The position numbers and the translations under genes are program-made. Positions 1 through 7,246 of a stretch of DNA of 15,675 nt are shown here, one piece after another. The notes under the pieces were generated by a model that was given only the letters and a program-made list of their open reading frames with translations, searched no databases and was not told where the DNA came from. Source of the DNA: HGM04593 sp045647885 (GTDB lineage Bacteria > Bacteroidota > Bacteroidia > Bacteroidales > Bacteroidaceae); the NCBI GenBank assembly GCA_045647885.1, contig JAZRMX010000013.1, forward strand, positions 1 to 15,675, written 5' to 3'. How positions within the stretch are numbered: the first letter of the stretch is position 1; every line of letters begins with the position of its first letter.

Positions 1-31
1 ACTCGCTTTAAGAACTTTCGCTCGTTTGTAT

Positions 32-39
32 TATCTTTG
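32..39 (+). promoter_or_regulatory. Bacteroidota -7 promoter element before the peroxiredoxin gene
   Basis: TATCTTTG matches the Bacteroidota primary sigma factor -7 element TAnnTTTG exactly and is followed by the usual C. A weak -33 candidate (TTTA, 7-10) lies 21 bases upstream. The first start codon is about 50 bases downstream, so this probably drives the peroxiredoxin gene and perhaps the two genes behind it. Confidence 0.6.
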
Positions 40-88
40 CAGTTGGTTTTAAAATGTCCGAATTTGTTGTTTCTAATAGTTGATAATT

Positions 89-538
89 ATGTTGCAAGTT
101 GGAGATATGGCCCCGGATCTCTTGGGGGTAGATGAACAGGGAAGAGAAATAAGAGTATCCCATTATAGCGGAATGCGACTTGTTGTATATTTCTACCCCA
201 AGGATAGCACATCAGGTTGCACGGCAGAGGCTTGTTCTTTGCGCGACGGTCTTGACGATCTTGTTGATGCCGGCTATGCCGTTGTGGGTATTAGTGCCGA
301 CAGTGTGGCATCGCACTTGCGTTTTAAGGAGAAGCAACAGCTTAATTTTCCACTTATAGCCGATGTGGAGAAGAAGACCATTCAGGCGTTTGGCGCTTGG
401 GGGTTAAAAAAGATGGCAGGGCGTGAGTATATGGGTATTCTGCGTACCACTTTTGTGATTGGTGCCGACGGGCGTGTTGAGCGTGTTATTACCAAGGTTG
501 ATACAAAGAATGCTGCTATGCAGATATTGAAAAATTGA
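89..538 (+). CDS. bcp: Bcp/PrxQ-type thioredoxin-dependent peroxiredoxin
   Basis: This 149-residue cytoplasmic protein is a peroxiredoxin of the Bcp/PrxQ class, which reduces hydrogen peroxide and alkyl hydroperoxides using thioredoxin. The sequence shows the thioredoxin-like core with YFYPKDSTSGCTAEAC around residues 35-49. C44 is the peroxidatic cysteine. C49, five residues later, is the resolving cysteine typical of atypical two-cysteine Bcp proteins, so both are present. The length is normal for the family (about 150 residues). An in-frame TTG at 80 would add three residues, but ATG at 89 gives the usual family N-terminus (MLQVGDMAPD) and is preferred. A Bacteroidota promoter lies about 50 bases upstream. 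The MscS gene starts 25 bases after the stop with no terminator between, so co-transcription is likely. Confidence 0.93.
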   Translation: MLQVGDMAPDLLGVDEQGREIRVSHYSGMRLVVYFYPKDSTSGCTAEACSLRDGLDDLVDAGYAVVGISADSVASHLRFKEKQQLNFPLIADVEKKTIQAFGAWGLKKMAGREYMGILRTTFVIGADGRVERVITKVDTKNAAMQILKN

Positions 539-563
539 TTGTTGAATTTAATATTATATTACT

Positions 564-1475
564 ATGATTCTTGATTTTATTATGGCGACAGCGACCGCTG
601 CAAGCGATTCGATAAGTACTGCTGTAAATTTTGACGAGGTAGTGGCAAAGGTTGCCGGACTCACCGTGGGTGAACTAACGGATGTGGTTATCTCTTTCGC
701 TCTTTCTCTTGGTTGGAAATTGGTTAAGGTAGCTTTTATATGGATTATAGGTCGTTGGCTGACACGTCGTCTTGTTTCGGTTGTTAAACTTTTGATGGAG
801 AAGAGAGAGACAAACCTCTCGGTGAGAACATTTGTTGGTAGTTTCCTTGATGTTGTATCACTTATAATACTTCTTGTAATTATAATTGGTGTGCTGGGTG
901 TCGACACATCTTCGTTCATTGCTCTTTTTGCTTCTGCCGGTGTTGCTATTGGTATGGCTTTGAGCGGTACTTTGCAGAACTTTGCCGGTGGTGTTATAAT
1001 CCTGTTGTTCCGTCCTTTCAAGGTGGGCGATTTTATTGAGGCGCAGGGCCAGGCCGGAATTGTAAAAGAGATACAGATTTTCAATACTTTGATACAAACC
1101 GGTGATAACAAGAGTATTCTTGTGCCCAACGGCCCTCTCTCTACTGGTATTGTGAACAACTACTCGCGTGAGTCTTTGCGTCGTGTCGATTTTGTATTCT
1201 CCATATCTTATGGCGACGATTACGAGAAGGCTAAAGAGGTGCTTTTGGAACTTATTGATGCCGACAAACGTATTCTCAATAGCCCTGCTGAACCTTTTAT
1301 AGCTCTTAAAGAACTGGGTGCAAGCTCCATCGATATTGTGGTTCGCGTATGGGCTGCGCAAGGCGACTATTGGGACGTTTACTTTGACCTAAACAAGGCT
1401 GTTTACGAGACCTTCCCCAAACGTGGCCTGAACTTCCCCTACCAGACATTTACTGTTAATGTAAATAAAGAATAA
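564..1475 (+). CDS. mscS: MscS-family small-conductance mechanosensitive channel
   Basis: This 303-residue inner-membrane protein belongs to the MscS family, which opens under membrane tension to release solutes during hypo-osmotic shock. Three hydrophobic segments are visible at about residues 40-68, 92-112 and 117-148. The third has the glycine/alanine-rich pore helix pattern (GVAIGMALSGTLQNFAGG) running into the conserved LFRPFKVGDFIE. The beta domain follows, with the VPNGPLSTGIVNNYS-type segment, and then an alpha/beta C-terminal domain ending near residue 300. The size matches the short, E. coli MscS-like class (286 residues) rather than the large MscK type. ATG at 564 is taken; an internal Met at residue 7 is possible and would not change the first membrane segment. 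It sits between the peroxiredoxin gene and a thioesterase gene that starts one base after its stop. Confidence 0.93.
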   Translation: MILDFIMATATAASDSISTAVNFDEVVAKVAGLTVGELTDVVISFALSLGWKLVKVAFIWIIGRWLTRRLVSVVKLLMEKRETNLSVRTFVGSFLDVVSLIILLVIIIGVLGVDTSSFIALFASAGVAIGMALSGTLQNFAGGVIILLFRPFKVGDFIEAQGQAGIVKEIQIFNTLIQTGDNKSILVPNGPLSTGIVNNYSRESLRRVDFVFSISYGDDYEKAKEVLLELIDADKRILNSPAEPFIALKELGASSIDIVVRVWAAQGDYWDVYFDLNKAVYETFPKRGLNFPYQTFTVNVNKE

Positions 1476-1476
1476 T

Positions 1477-1893
1477 ATGACTTTAAAGGATTTTATTGGA
1501 AAAGGCGACCGCTTTGCTGTAAATTCCGGCGTAGAGGTTATTGCTGTGTCAGAGGATAGCGCCCGTACACAACTTGTGGTAACGCCCGAGCATTTGAATG
1601 CAGGCGGTGTGTGCCAGGGTGGAGCTATATTTACTCTTGCCGACACTGCACTTGCGCTTGTTGCCAACAGTCAACTAATGCTCACCCTTTCCATTGATGC
1701 AGCAATCTATTATCACAAGGCTGCTATGGTGGGTGATACCCTCACTGCCGACGCTGTAGCGGTGTGCGCTCATCCAAAGATACCTTCGTTCGAGGTGAAG
1801 GTGACCAATCAGCGTGGTGAGCTTGTAGCTTCCTTTAAAAGTACCTGTTACACAAAGAATGCAAGGCTTAATGGAGTAGAGGGGCTTGAATGA
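1477..1893 (+). CDS. PaaI-family hotdog-fold acyl-CoA thioesterase
   Basis: This 138-residue protein has the PaaI/thioesterase-superfamily hotdog fold, a family that hydrolyses acyl- or aryl-CoA thioesters. The central-helix signature is clear: HLNAGGVCQGGAIFTLADTA at residues 39-58, with N41, the paired glycines and the acidic D56 that corresponds to the catalytic Asp of PaaI. Where E. coli PaaI has HGG this protein has QGG (Q47). The later segment SIDAAIYYHKAAMVGDTLTA fits the family's substrate-tunnel strand and GD turn. Start ATG lies one base after the MscS stop, which implies translational coupling in one transcript. A strong terminator follows 20 bases after the stop. The substrate cannot be read from sequence; the neighbours (a peroxidase and an osmotic channel) do not indicate one. 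Confidence 0.88.
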   Translation: MTLKDFIGKGDRFAVNSGVEVIAVSEDSARTQLVVTPEHLNAGGVCQGGAIFTLADTALALVANSQLMLTLSIDAAIYYHKAAMVGDTLTADAVAVCAHPKIPSFEVKVTNQRGELVASFKSTCYTKNARLNGVEGLE

Positions 1894-1912
1894 GAACACT
1901 CATTACCATATT

Positions 1913-1944
1913 TATGAGGCGGAATATTCCGCCTCATATTTTTT
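1913..1944 (+). terminator. Rho-independent terminator after the thioesterase gene
   Basis: A perfect inverted repeat (1914-1937, 12-bp arms; 13 with the flanking T-A pair) centred in AATATT is followed by a T-run at 1939-1944. It closes the bcp-mscS-thioesterase transcript. Confidence 0.9.
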
Positions 1945-2012
1945 AAATGTTAAAAATGGGGTGAAAACCTCTATTTGCTGTTATTAAAAGGTGTTAAAAA
2001 GGATTTTTTACG

Positions 2013-2020
2013 TACCTTTG
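2013..2020 (+). promoter_or_regulatory. Bacteroidota -7 promoter element before the SulP gene
   Basis: TACCTTTG matches TAnnTTTG exactly and is followed by C. No convincing -33 element is seen. Transcription would start near 2026, leaving a leader of about 75 bases to the ATG at 2100. The GTG at 2049 would also lie inside this transcript. Confidence 0.6.
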
Positions 2021-2099
2021 CACCGCTTTTCGGGAAAGGGGGCGCTTTGTGCAATTCTCGAAACTTTCTTTTCTTGGTTATCAAAGAAGTATATATAAA

Positions 2100-3803
2100 A
2101 TGAACGTAAAGAATTTTGTTGATTTTCATCCGAAGTTTTTCGAGGCGATGAAAAGTTATTCGCGTGAGAAGTTCACTGCCGATGCTATGGCTGGTATAAT
2201 TGTGGGCGTTGTGGCAATACCTTTGGCTATTGCTTTTGGTATTGCAAGTGGTGTGGGTCCCACAGAGGGTTTGGTTACAGCTATTATTGCAGGTGTGCTT
2301 ATCTCTGTTTTTGGTGGCTCTAAAGTGCAGATTGGTGGCCCCACAGGTGCCTTCATTGTAATTATCTATGGCGTTGTGCAGCAGTTTGGCCTGGGTGGCC
2401 TTGCCATTGCTACCATAATGGCTGGTATAATGTTGGTAATTATGGGCTTGTGCCGTATGGGAGGTATAATCAAATTTATGCCCTATTCCATAATCATAGG
2501 TTTCACAGGCGGTATTGCAATTACCATTTTTTCCACCCAGATAAATGACCTCCTTGGCTTGGGTATAGAGAAGGTACCTGCGAACTTTGTGGACAAGTGG
2601 GTGTGCTATTACAGAAATATCGGTAATATCGATTGGTGGAGCACTGCTATGGGTATATTGAGCGTTGCACTTATTGCAGTTACACCCAAATTCTCGCGTA
2701 AAGTGCCCGGTTCACTCTTGGCTATTGTTGTGATGACTGTTTTGGCGTGGTTGTTAAAGGAGTATGCCGGAGTTACTTCAATCAAGACTATCGGTGACCT
2801 TTATGAACTGCCCTCGGGCTTACCTTCGTTCCAGTTGCCTCCCTTGAGCTTTGAAGAAGGTTCTTTCTTCTCTACCATTCAGGCGCTTGCTCCTGTGGCA
2901 TTTACCATTGCTATGCTTGGTGCCATTGAGTCGCTTTTATCGGCTATGGTGGCCGACGGTGTTATTGGCGACCGTCATAACTCAAATACCGAGCTTATAG
3001 GCCAGGGTATTGCAAATATCGTGGTGCCTTTCTTTGGTGGTATTCCTGCTACCGGTGCCATTGCGCGTACTATGGCCAATATTAACAACGGCGGAAAGAC
3101 TCCCGTTGCCGGTGTAGTACACACTCTTGTTCTTCTCCTTGTGCTTTTGTTGCTTGGTGGTGTTGTGGGTAAAATTCCTATGCCTTGCCTTGCAGGTGTA
3201 CTTGTGATGGTCTCTTACAATATGAGTGGCTGGCGTACCATCCGTTCAATGTGCAAAGCCACAATGTCGGGTACCAGCGTTTTGTTGGTAACACTTTTGC
3301 TTACAGTATTCTTTGACCTTACATTTGCCATTGAGATTGGTCTTGTAATGGCTGTGGTAATCTTTATGAAGCGCGTAATGGACAGCACCACCGTTTCGGT
3401 AGTTACCAATGAGCTCGAGGTGCACCACGACGGTGAACACGACGAGGTTCTTGCAATCCCAGAGGGTGTCGATGTCTTTGAAATTGAAGGTCCCTTCTTC
3501 TTTGGTATCGCCACAAAGTTCGACGAGCTTACCCGCGAAACCGACGCTTCGCCTGTGCGTATAGTACGTATGAGAAAGGTTACATTCATTGACTCTACCG
3601 GCTTGCATAACCTTGAGATATTCGTGCAGGCATCTCTTGCCGAGAAACGCGTGATTATACTTTCGGGTGTACACGACAACGTTGCCGAGAAATTGCGTAA
3701 ATCGGGTATTGCTGCAATGGTGGGCCGTGAAAACATTTGTCCCGATATCCACGCCTCACTCGACCGTGCTAAAGAGCTTATTGAGGCTATGGCAGAAAAG
3801 TAA
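2100..3803 (+). CDS. SulP-family anion transporter with C-terminal STAS domain
   Basis: This 567-residue inner-membrane protein is a SulP (SLC26-type) anion permease. The N-terminal part begins with the family pattern TADAMAGIIVGVVAIPLAIA, followed by a glycine-rich segment (GGSKVQIGGPTGAFIV) that belongs to the transport core, and a long run of hydrophobic helices (12-14 expected) to about residue 435. A cytoplasmic STAS domain occupies about residues 455-560, with FEIEGPFFFG and the diagnostic DSTGLHNLE loop. Substrate (sulfate, bicarbonate, dicarboxylate) cannot be inferred. An in-frame GTG at 2049 would add 17 residues, but ATG at 2100 has an A-rich leader and fits the usual family N-terminus better. 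It is monocistronic: own promoter at 2013 and a palindromic terminator 14 bases after the stop. Confidence 0.94.
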   Translation: MNVKNFVDFHPKFFEAMKSYSREKFTADAMAGIIVGVVAIPLAIAFGIASGVGPTEGLVTAIIAGVLISVFGGSKVQIGGPTGAFIVIIYGVVQQFGLGGLAIATIMAGIMLVIMGLCRMGGIIKFMPYSIIIGFTGGIAITIFSTQINDLLGLGIEKVPANFVDKWVCYYRNIGNIDWWSTAMGILSVALIAVTPKFSRKVPGSLLAIVVMTVLAWLLKEYAGVTSIKTIGDLYELPSGLPSFQLPPLSFEEGSFFSTIQALAPVAFTIAMLGAIESLLSAMVADGVIGDRHNSNTELIGQGIANIVVPFFGGIPATGAIARTMANINNGGKTPVAGVVHTLVLLLVLLLLGGVVGKIPMPCLAGVLVMVSYNMSGWRTIRSMCKATMSGTSVLLVTLLLTVFFDLTFAIEIGLVMAVVIFMKRVMDSTTVSVVTNELEVHHDGEHDEVLAIPEGVDVFEIEGPFFFGIATKFDELTRETDASPVRIVRMRKVTFIDSTGLHNLEIFVQASLAEKRVIILSGVHDNVAEKLRKSGIAAMVGRENICPDIHASLDRAKELIEAMAEK

Positions 3804-3816
3804 TATCATTACCTTG

Positions 3817-3860
3817 AATATAAAAAAGATGCACTCCGCGGAGTGCATCTTTTTTATATT
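3817..3860. terminator. Bidirectional terminator, 44-bp perfect palindrome
   Basis: Every base from 3817 to 3860 pairs with its mirror position around CCGCGG (3836-3841). The core GATGCACTCC arm is flanked by A6 on one side and T6 on the other, so it works as a hairpin plus U-tract in both directions. It sits between the convergent SulP gene (stop 3803) and HAD gene (stop 3870, minus). Confidence 0.93.
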
Positions 3861-3869
3861 TGTGATGTG

Positions 3870-4496
3870 TTATTTGTAGAAGGCGAGGGTTTTGGTGAGT
3901 ATCTCGCGCCAGTCTTCTCCATTGGCAACCTTGAGTGTGTTTATTCCGGCTTTGCGTGCTGCAGCAATGTTCTTGTCGCCATCATCTACAAAAAGTGTCT
4001 CTTCGGGTTTCATATTGCCCTCGAGTAACATCTTTTGGTAAATTGCATCACTGGGTTTTGAACAGTTCATTTTGTAGCTGAGGAAAAGGCGGTCGAAATA
4101 GTCGTCGAGCGATTTTCCGCAGGGAGTGAATCCGCTGCTGCGTGCCCAACTCTGTATGAAGGGGTTTGTGTTGCTGAGTACCGAAAGACGGTAACGCGGG
4201 CGCAGCAGTTGCAGGTATTCCATAAATTCGGTCTGCACTTCGACAATGAACCCCATCCAAGCATGTTTGGCCTGTTCGTATGTTATTGTGTTGCCGCTTA
4301 TTTGCGAGAGCTCCTCGCAGAACTCCTCGGCGGTGATATCACCGTTTTCAAGAGCGAAGAACGGGCCTTTCTGCAGGTAAGGGTTTATATATTCTTCGGG
4401 GTTGGAGATACCAATCTCTCGAAAGCATTGCAGTGCCTTATTGGCATCTATAAGGGTGAGAACTCCTCCAAAGTCGAATACTATATCTTTTATCAT
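3870..4496 (-). CDS. HAD-superfamily (class IA-like) phosphatase, DxG variant
   Basis: This 208-residue soluble protein is a haloacid dehalogenase superfamily hydrolase. Motif I is IVFDFGGVLT with nucleophile D8; motif II is SVLSNTN (S108-N111); motif III is the lysine K147 in CSKPS; motif IV is FVDDGDKN (D171, D172). The stretch of residues 15-90 is a helical C1 cap. The second Asp of the classic DxDxT motif is replaced by glycine (G10), as in YihX-type sugar phosphatases, whose motif reads DxGxV. A small sugar phosphate is therefore a plausible substrate, but this is inference. The gene is monocistronic and convergent with the SulP gene; a TAACTTTG promoter element is present 21 bases upstream. 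Confidence 0.88.
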   Translation of the reverse strand: MIKDIVFDFGGVLTLIDANKALQCFREIGISNPEEYINPYLQKGPFFALENGDITAEEFCEELSQISGNTITYEQAKHAWMGFIVEVQTEFMEYLQLLRPRYRLSVLSNTNPFIQSWARSSGFTPCGKSLDDYFDRLFLSYKMNCSKPSDAIYQKMLLEGNMKPEETLFVDDGDKNIAAARKAGINTLKVANGEDWREILTKTLAFYK

Positions 4497-4516
4497 ATCT
4501 GTAACAATTCTTCCTG

Positions 4517-4524
4517 CAAAGTTA
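4517..4524 (-). promoter_or_regulatory. Bacteroidota -7 element for the HAD phosphatase gene
   Basis: Read on the minus strand the bases are TAACTTTG followed by C, an exact TAnnTTTG match 20 bases from the ATG at 4496. No clear -33 element is seen. The leader would be very short, about 13-16 bases. Confidence 0.5.
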
Positions 4525-4586
4525 ATGCTTTTTTGCCGAACTTTGGGGAGAAAACAGCTGTGCCGGCAATTATTTTATCTTTTTTG

Positions 4587-4617
4587 TTGATTGGTGAGGG
4601 TAAAAGAGCTATTTTTG
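4587..4617 (+). promoter_or_regulatory. Bacteroidota promoter for the 5'-nucleotidase gene
   Basis: TATTTTTG (4610-4617) matches TAnnTTTG, and a TTG (4587-4589) lies 20 bases upstream, the usual -33/-7 spacing. The start codon is about 42 bases downstream. Confidence 0.5.
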
Positions 4618-4658
4618 AGGTTTGAAAATGTTATAATGAAATTTGAATCAGCTATATA

Positions 4659-5609
4659 ATGGAGAATCTAGATGGACGTTTGGTTGTGGGTGTGTCTTCG
4701 CGCGCGCTTTTCGACCTTGAGAAGGAGAATGAAATTTTTGAACGCGATGGTATCGCGAAATATAGAAAATACCAGGAGGAGCACGAGGATGAACCTCTGG
4801 AGCGTGGTACGGCTTTTTACCTTGTGAAGAGCCTTTTGGAGTTGAACAAACAGGCCAACCGTCCCATTGTGGAGGTGGTGGTTATGTCGCGTAACAGCCC
4901 CGAAACCGGTATGCGTATGCTTAAATCGCTCGATGTCTACGGGCTCGATATTACCCGTGTGGCTCTTTCGGGCGGTGAATCCCTGTCGAAGTATCTTAAG
5001 GCTTTTTCCATAGACCTCTTCTTGTCGAAGGACGAGAGTGACGTGCAGCGCGTGATTGACTCGGGAATATGTGCAGCAGCGCTCATTTATGCTCCCCCCA
5101 CCGACTTCAACCCCGAGGAGAGCCGTGTGAAGATTGCGTTCGATGCCGATGCGGTTATCTTCTCCGACGAGTCGGAGTGTCGCTTCAAGGAGGAGGGTAT
5201 CGATGCCTTCTATAAATATGAGAAAGAGAATGCCGACGTACCTTTGAAAGAGGGCCCGTTTGCCAACCTATTGAAGAAACTATCGGCCATACAGGAGTGT
5301 TTGCCCACCTCAATTGAGCTTTCTCCCCTTCGCCTGGCAATTGTAACCTCACGCAGCTTGCCATCGCACTTCCGTGTCATAAAAACCTTGCGTAAGTGGG
5401 GTGTTTATGTTGATGAGGCATACTTCCTGGGTGGTTTGCGTAAGGATGAGCTGCTGAAAGCCTTCGGTGCGCATATCTTCTTCGATGACCAGGATACACA
5501 CCTCTCTACATCGAGCAAATATGTGCCTTCGGGCAAGGTGCCTTATCATTCAAGTTCGCAGATAAATGAAGTGATAAAAGCCCGTAACGAGCTGAAAAAA
5601 GAGGGTTGA
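4659..5609 (+). CDS. Cytosolic 5'-nucleotidase I (cN-I/NT5C1-like) family protein
   Basis: This 316-residue soluble protein matches the cytosolic 5'-nucleotidase I family, whose eukaryotic members dephosphorylate AMP and other nucleoside monophosphates. Family landmarks, in order: VGVSSRALFDLEKENEIF (10-27), YQEEHEDEPLERGTAF (38-53), VVMSRNSPETG (74-84), YGLDITR (94-100), and FDADAVIFSDESE (161-173). D162 and D164 match the nucleophile and acid pair of the human enzyme, as I recall it. The C-terminal half then supplies VTSRS (229-233, HAD motif II), lysines around 262-267 (motif III) and FFDD (274-277, motif IV). The N-terminal half aligns with the C-terminal half but lacks the aspartates, so it may be a degenerate duplicate. 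Monocistronic: own promoter and a probable terminator at 5621. Substrate preference is not readable. Confidence 0.88.
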   Translation: MENLDGRLVVGVSSRALFDLEKENEIFERDGIAKYRKYQEEHEDEPLERGTAFYLVKSLLELNKQANRPIVEVVVMSRNSPETGMRMLKSLDVYGLDITRVALSGGESLSKYLKAFSIDLFLSKDESDVQRVIDSGICAAALIYAPPTDFNPEESRVKIAFDADAVIFSDESECRFKEEGIDAFYKYEKENADVPLKEGPFANLLKKLSAIQECLPTSIELSPLRLAIVTSRSLPSHFRVIKTLRKWGVYVDEAYFLGGLRKDELLKAFGAHIFFDDQDTHLSTSSKYVPSGKVPYHSSSQINEVIKARNELKKEG

Positions 5610-5620
5610 GGTTTAACATA

Positions 5621-5660
5621 ACAAAAAGCGGGGTATAATGAATTTGTGCCCTGCTTTTGT
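5621..5660 (+). terminator. Probable terminator after the 5'-nucleotidase gene
   Basis: An imperfect hairpin pairs ACAAAAAGCGGGG (5621-5633) with CCCTGCTTTTGT (5649-5660), with one bulged A and one G-U pair and a loop of about 15 bases. The T-rich descending arm and following bases serve as the U-tract. Confidence 0.5.
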
Positions 5661-5685
5661 GTTTGTGTGACGGAACAATACTTTG
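5656..5685 (+). promoter_or_regulatory. Possible promoter for the TspO gene
   Basis: TTTG (5656-5659) is followed 18 bases later by ATACTTTG (5678-5685) and C. The second element departs from TAnnTTTG at its first two bases. The position, about 34 bases before the ATG at 5719, fits. It partly overlaps the preceding terminator. Confidence 0.35.
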
Positions 5686-5718
5686 CAGCCGCTTGTTTAT
5701 CAGTAAAACTATTAGAGT

Positions 5719-6183
5719 ATGAAACGTGTTGTTCCTGTTATTTTGTTTGTAGCCCTTTGCTTGTTTGCAGGCTATGTATCGCGCTATTTGCAGGCTGTTT
5801 CTCTTGCAGAGTGGTATCCTGCACTTGTGTTGTCACCCCTAACGCCGCCCTCTTCGGTGTTCCCTGTTGTGTGGGCTCTGCTTTATGTGTTAATGGGCAT
5901 TGCTGCCGGCATTATGTGGGGAGAGTATTCGGTCTATTCGCGTCTTCTTTTCACGTTGTTCTCGTTGCAGTTGGTACTTAACGTGCTGTGGAGTTACTGT
6001 TTCTTCTATATGCAGTCGCCACTTCTGGGGCTTATCGTAATCTTTGCGATGGATATGCTTGCGCTTATGTATGTTGCCGGCTGTTTTATGGTAAAACGCT
6101 TGGCAGGGTGGCTTATGGTTCCGTATATGCTGTGGCTGCTTTTTGCCACCTATCTCAATGGTTTTATCGCAGTGTACAATTAA
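5719..6183 (+). CDS. tspO: TspO/MBR-family membrane protein
   Basis: This 154-residue protein belongs to the TspO/MBR (translocator protein, peripheral benzodiazepine receptor) family, five-helix membrane proteins that bind porphyrins and other hydrophobic ligands. Five hydrophobic segments are visible. Family motifs are WYPALVLSPLTPPSSVFP (32-49) leading into VVWALLYVLMG (50-60), QLVLNVLWSYCFF (84-96) and WLLFATYLNGFIAVYN at the C-terminus (139-154). The length is normal. Transcribed alone: a weak promoter precedes it and a terminator follows 7 bases after the stop, overlapping the convergent cbpA-like gene. What it binds here, and whether it acts in stress or tetrapyrrole handling, cannot be told from the sequence. 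Confidence 0.92.
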   Translation: MKRVVPVILFVALCLFAGYVSRYLQAVSLAEWYPALVLSPLTPPSSVFPVVWALLYVLMGIAAGIMWGEYSVYSRLLFTLFSLQLVLNVLWSYCFFYMQSPLLGLIVIFAMDMLALMYVAGCFMVKRLAGWLMVPYMLWLLFATYLNGFIAVYN

Positions 6184-6190
6184 AAGAATC

Positions 6191-6220
6191 AGCCTCTCTC
6201 ATTTGTAGGAGAGGCTTTTT
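6191..6220 (+). terminator. Terminator after tspO, overlapping the cbpA-like 3' end
   Basis: AGCCTCTC (6191-6198) pairs perfectly with GAGAGGCT (6209-6216) and is followed by T5 (6216-6220). The loop contains the minus-strand stop codon of the convergent gene (6199-6201), so the descending arm and T-run are coding sequence on the other strand. Confidence 0.8.
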
Positions 6221-7068
6221 GCTTGCTGTATGAGTCGCTTTTGCTCATCGTTGAGTGTGGGCATAAAGGCGTTTATTGTTACTATGAGGTCGCCACGTTC
6301 CCCGCTCTTTTTGTATCGCGGTAAGCCTTTGCCTTTAAGGCGCAGTTTGCTGCCGGGTGTGGTTCCTGCCTTTATGCTTGTGATAACATCGCCCTCGAGT
6401 GTGGGTATTCTTGCTTCCCCTCCGAGCAACAGAGTGAAAATATCGGCGGTGGCAGTGAGTAGCAGGTTATCGCCGTCGCGTGTAAAGGTGTTGTCGGGTT
6501 TTACTTCTATGGTTATGTATAGGTCGCCACGGCTGCCGTCGCTGTTTTTTGCTCCGTAGCCTCGCAAGCGTATCTTTTGCCCGTCGGCAATGCCTGCCGG
6601 TATGGTAATTCTTATGTTCTCGCCGTTTATTGTAAAGGTTTGCTTGTGGGTTGTGGCAACTTCGCGCAAGGTTATGGAGAGGGTTGCTTGCAGGTCGCTG
6701 TTCTTTTGGTGGCGGTTACCACCCATAGAACCGAAGAGCTCTTTAAAGAAATCGCTGAACCCGCTGTTGCTGTATCCGCTCCACCCGCTGTTGTTGAAAT
6801 TGTTGTTTGTGCTGTTCCTCTGCCGCTGTGCCTCGTACTCGTCGGCTTGTTTCCAATGCTCTCCGTACTCATCGTACTTCTTGCGCTTTTCTGGGTTGCC
6901 GAGTACCTCGTTTGCCTCGTTAATGGCCTGGAAGCGCTCCTCGGCATCGGGGGACTTGTTGGTGTCGGGGTGGTACTTCTTTGCCAATCGGCGGTATGCT
7001 TTCTTTATTTCAGCCTCCGAGGCGTTGTGCTCCACGCCCAGAATCTTGTAATAATCTATAAATGCCAT
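6199..7068 (-). CDS. cbpA: CbpA-like DnaJ (class B, zinc-finger-less) co-chaperone
   Basis: This 289-residue cytoplasmic protein is a J-domain co-chaperone that stimulates DnaK ATPase and binds unfolded substrates. The J domain covers residues 4-70, with the essential HPD triad at 33-35 (KKYHPDT). A low-complexity linker rich in Asn, Ser, Gly and Phe runs from about 83 to 120. Two beta-sandwich substrate-binding domains follow (about 125-195 and 200-270), with GYGAKNSDGSRGDLYI and LKGKGLPRYKKSGERGDLIV. There is no CxxCxGxG zinc finger, so this is the CbpA/DjlA-independent class rather than DnaJ itself. No cbpM-type modulator gene follows; the next gene is convergent tspO. I see no CIRCE element and no TAnnTTTG promoter upstream, so its control is unclear. 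Confidence 0.9.
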   Translation of the reverse strand: MAFIDYYKILGVEHNASEAEIKKAYRRLAKKYHPDTNKSPDAEERFQAINEANEVLGNPEKRKKYDEYGEHWKQADEYEAQRQRNSTNNNFNNSGWSGYSNSGFSDFFKELFGSMGGNRHQKNSDLQATLSITLREVATTHKQTFTINGENIRITIPAGIADGQKIRLRGYGAKNSDGSRGDLYITIEVKPDNTFTRDGDNLLLTATADIFTLLLGGEARIPTLEGDVITSIKAGTTPGSKLRLKGKGLPRYKKSGERGDLIVTINAFMPTLNDEQKRLIQQAKSLSYK

Positions 7069-7215
7069 AGTGTAAAAGTTTTGGATTATGAGTGTATAAC
7101 AAACAAGGGTGGGGTACAGTCTGCCGTTTGTGCGGGAAATATAGTCCCAATGCCATTTTTTTATGCTTTTTATCCTTGGCGGCCGGTTTACTTGCCTAAA
7201 AAAGTGCCCGTTCAG

Positions 7216-7246
7216 TTGCTCTTGTAGCGTTTTATTTGTAATTTTG
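7216..7246 (+). promoter_or_regulatory. Bacteroidota promoter for the SPOR lipoprotein gene
   Basis: TTG (7216-7218) and TAATTTTG (7239-7246) are spaced by 20 bases, a good -33/-7 match. Transcription would start near 7252, giving a leader of about 68 bases. The rest of the 7069-7319 intergenic region, which separates two divergent genes, shows nothing else I recognise. Confidence 0.6.

Noticed and set aside
4209..4625. 138-codon plus-strand frame opposite the HAD gene and its promoter
   Set aside because: It runs through the HAD gene and both divergent promoters, with no family resemblance.
7069..7215. CIRCE or other heat-shock operator before the CbpA-like gene
   Set aside because: No TTAGCACTC-N9-GAGTGCTAA or similar inverted repeat is present.
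6577..7227. 216-codon plus-strand frame opposite the CbpA-like gene
   Set aside because: Shadow of the J-domain gene; hydrophobic-looking only because of the reverse-complement codon bias.
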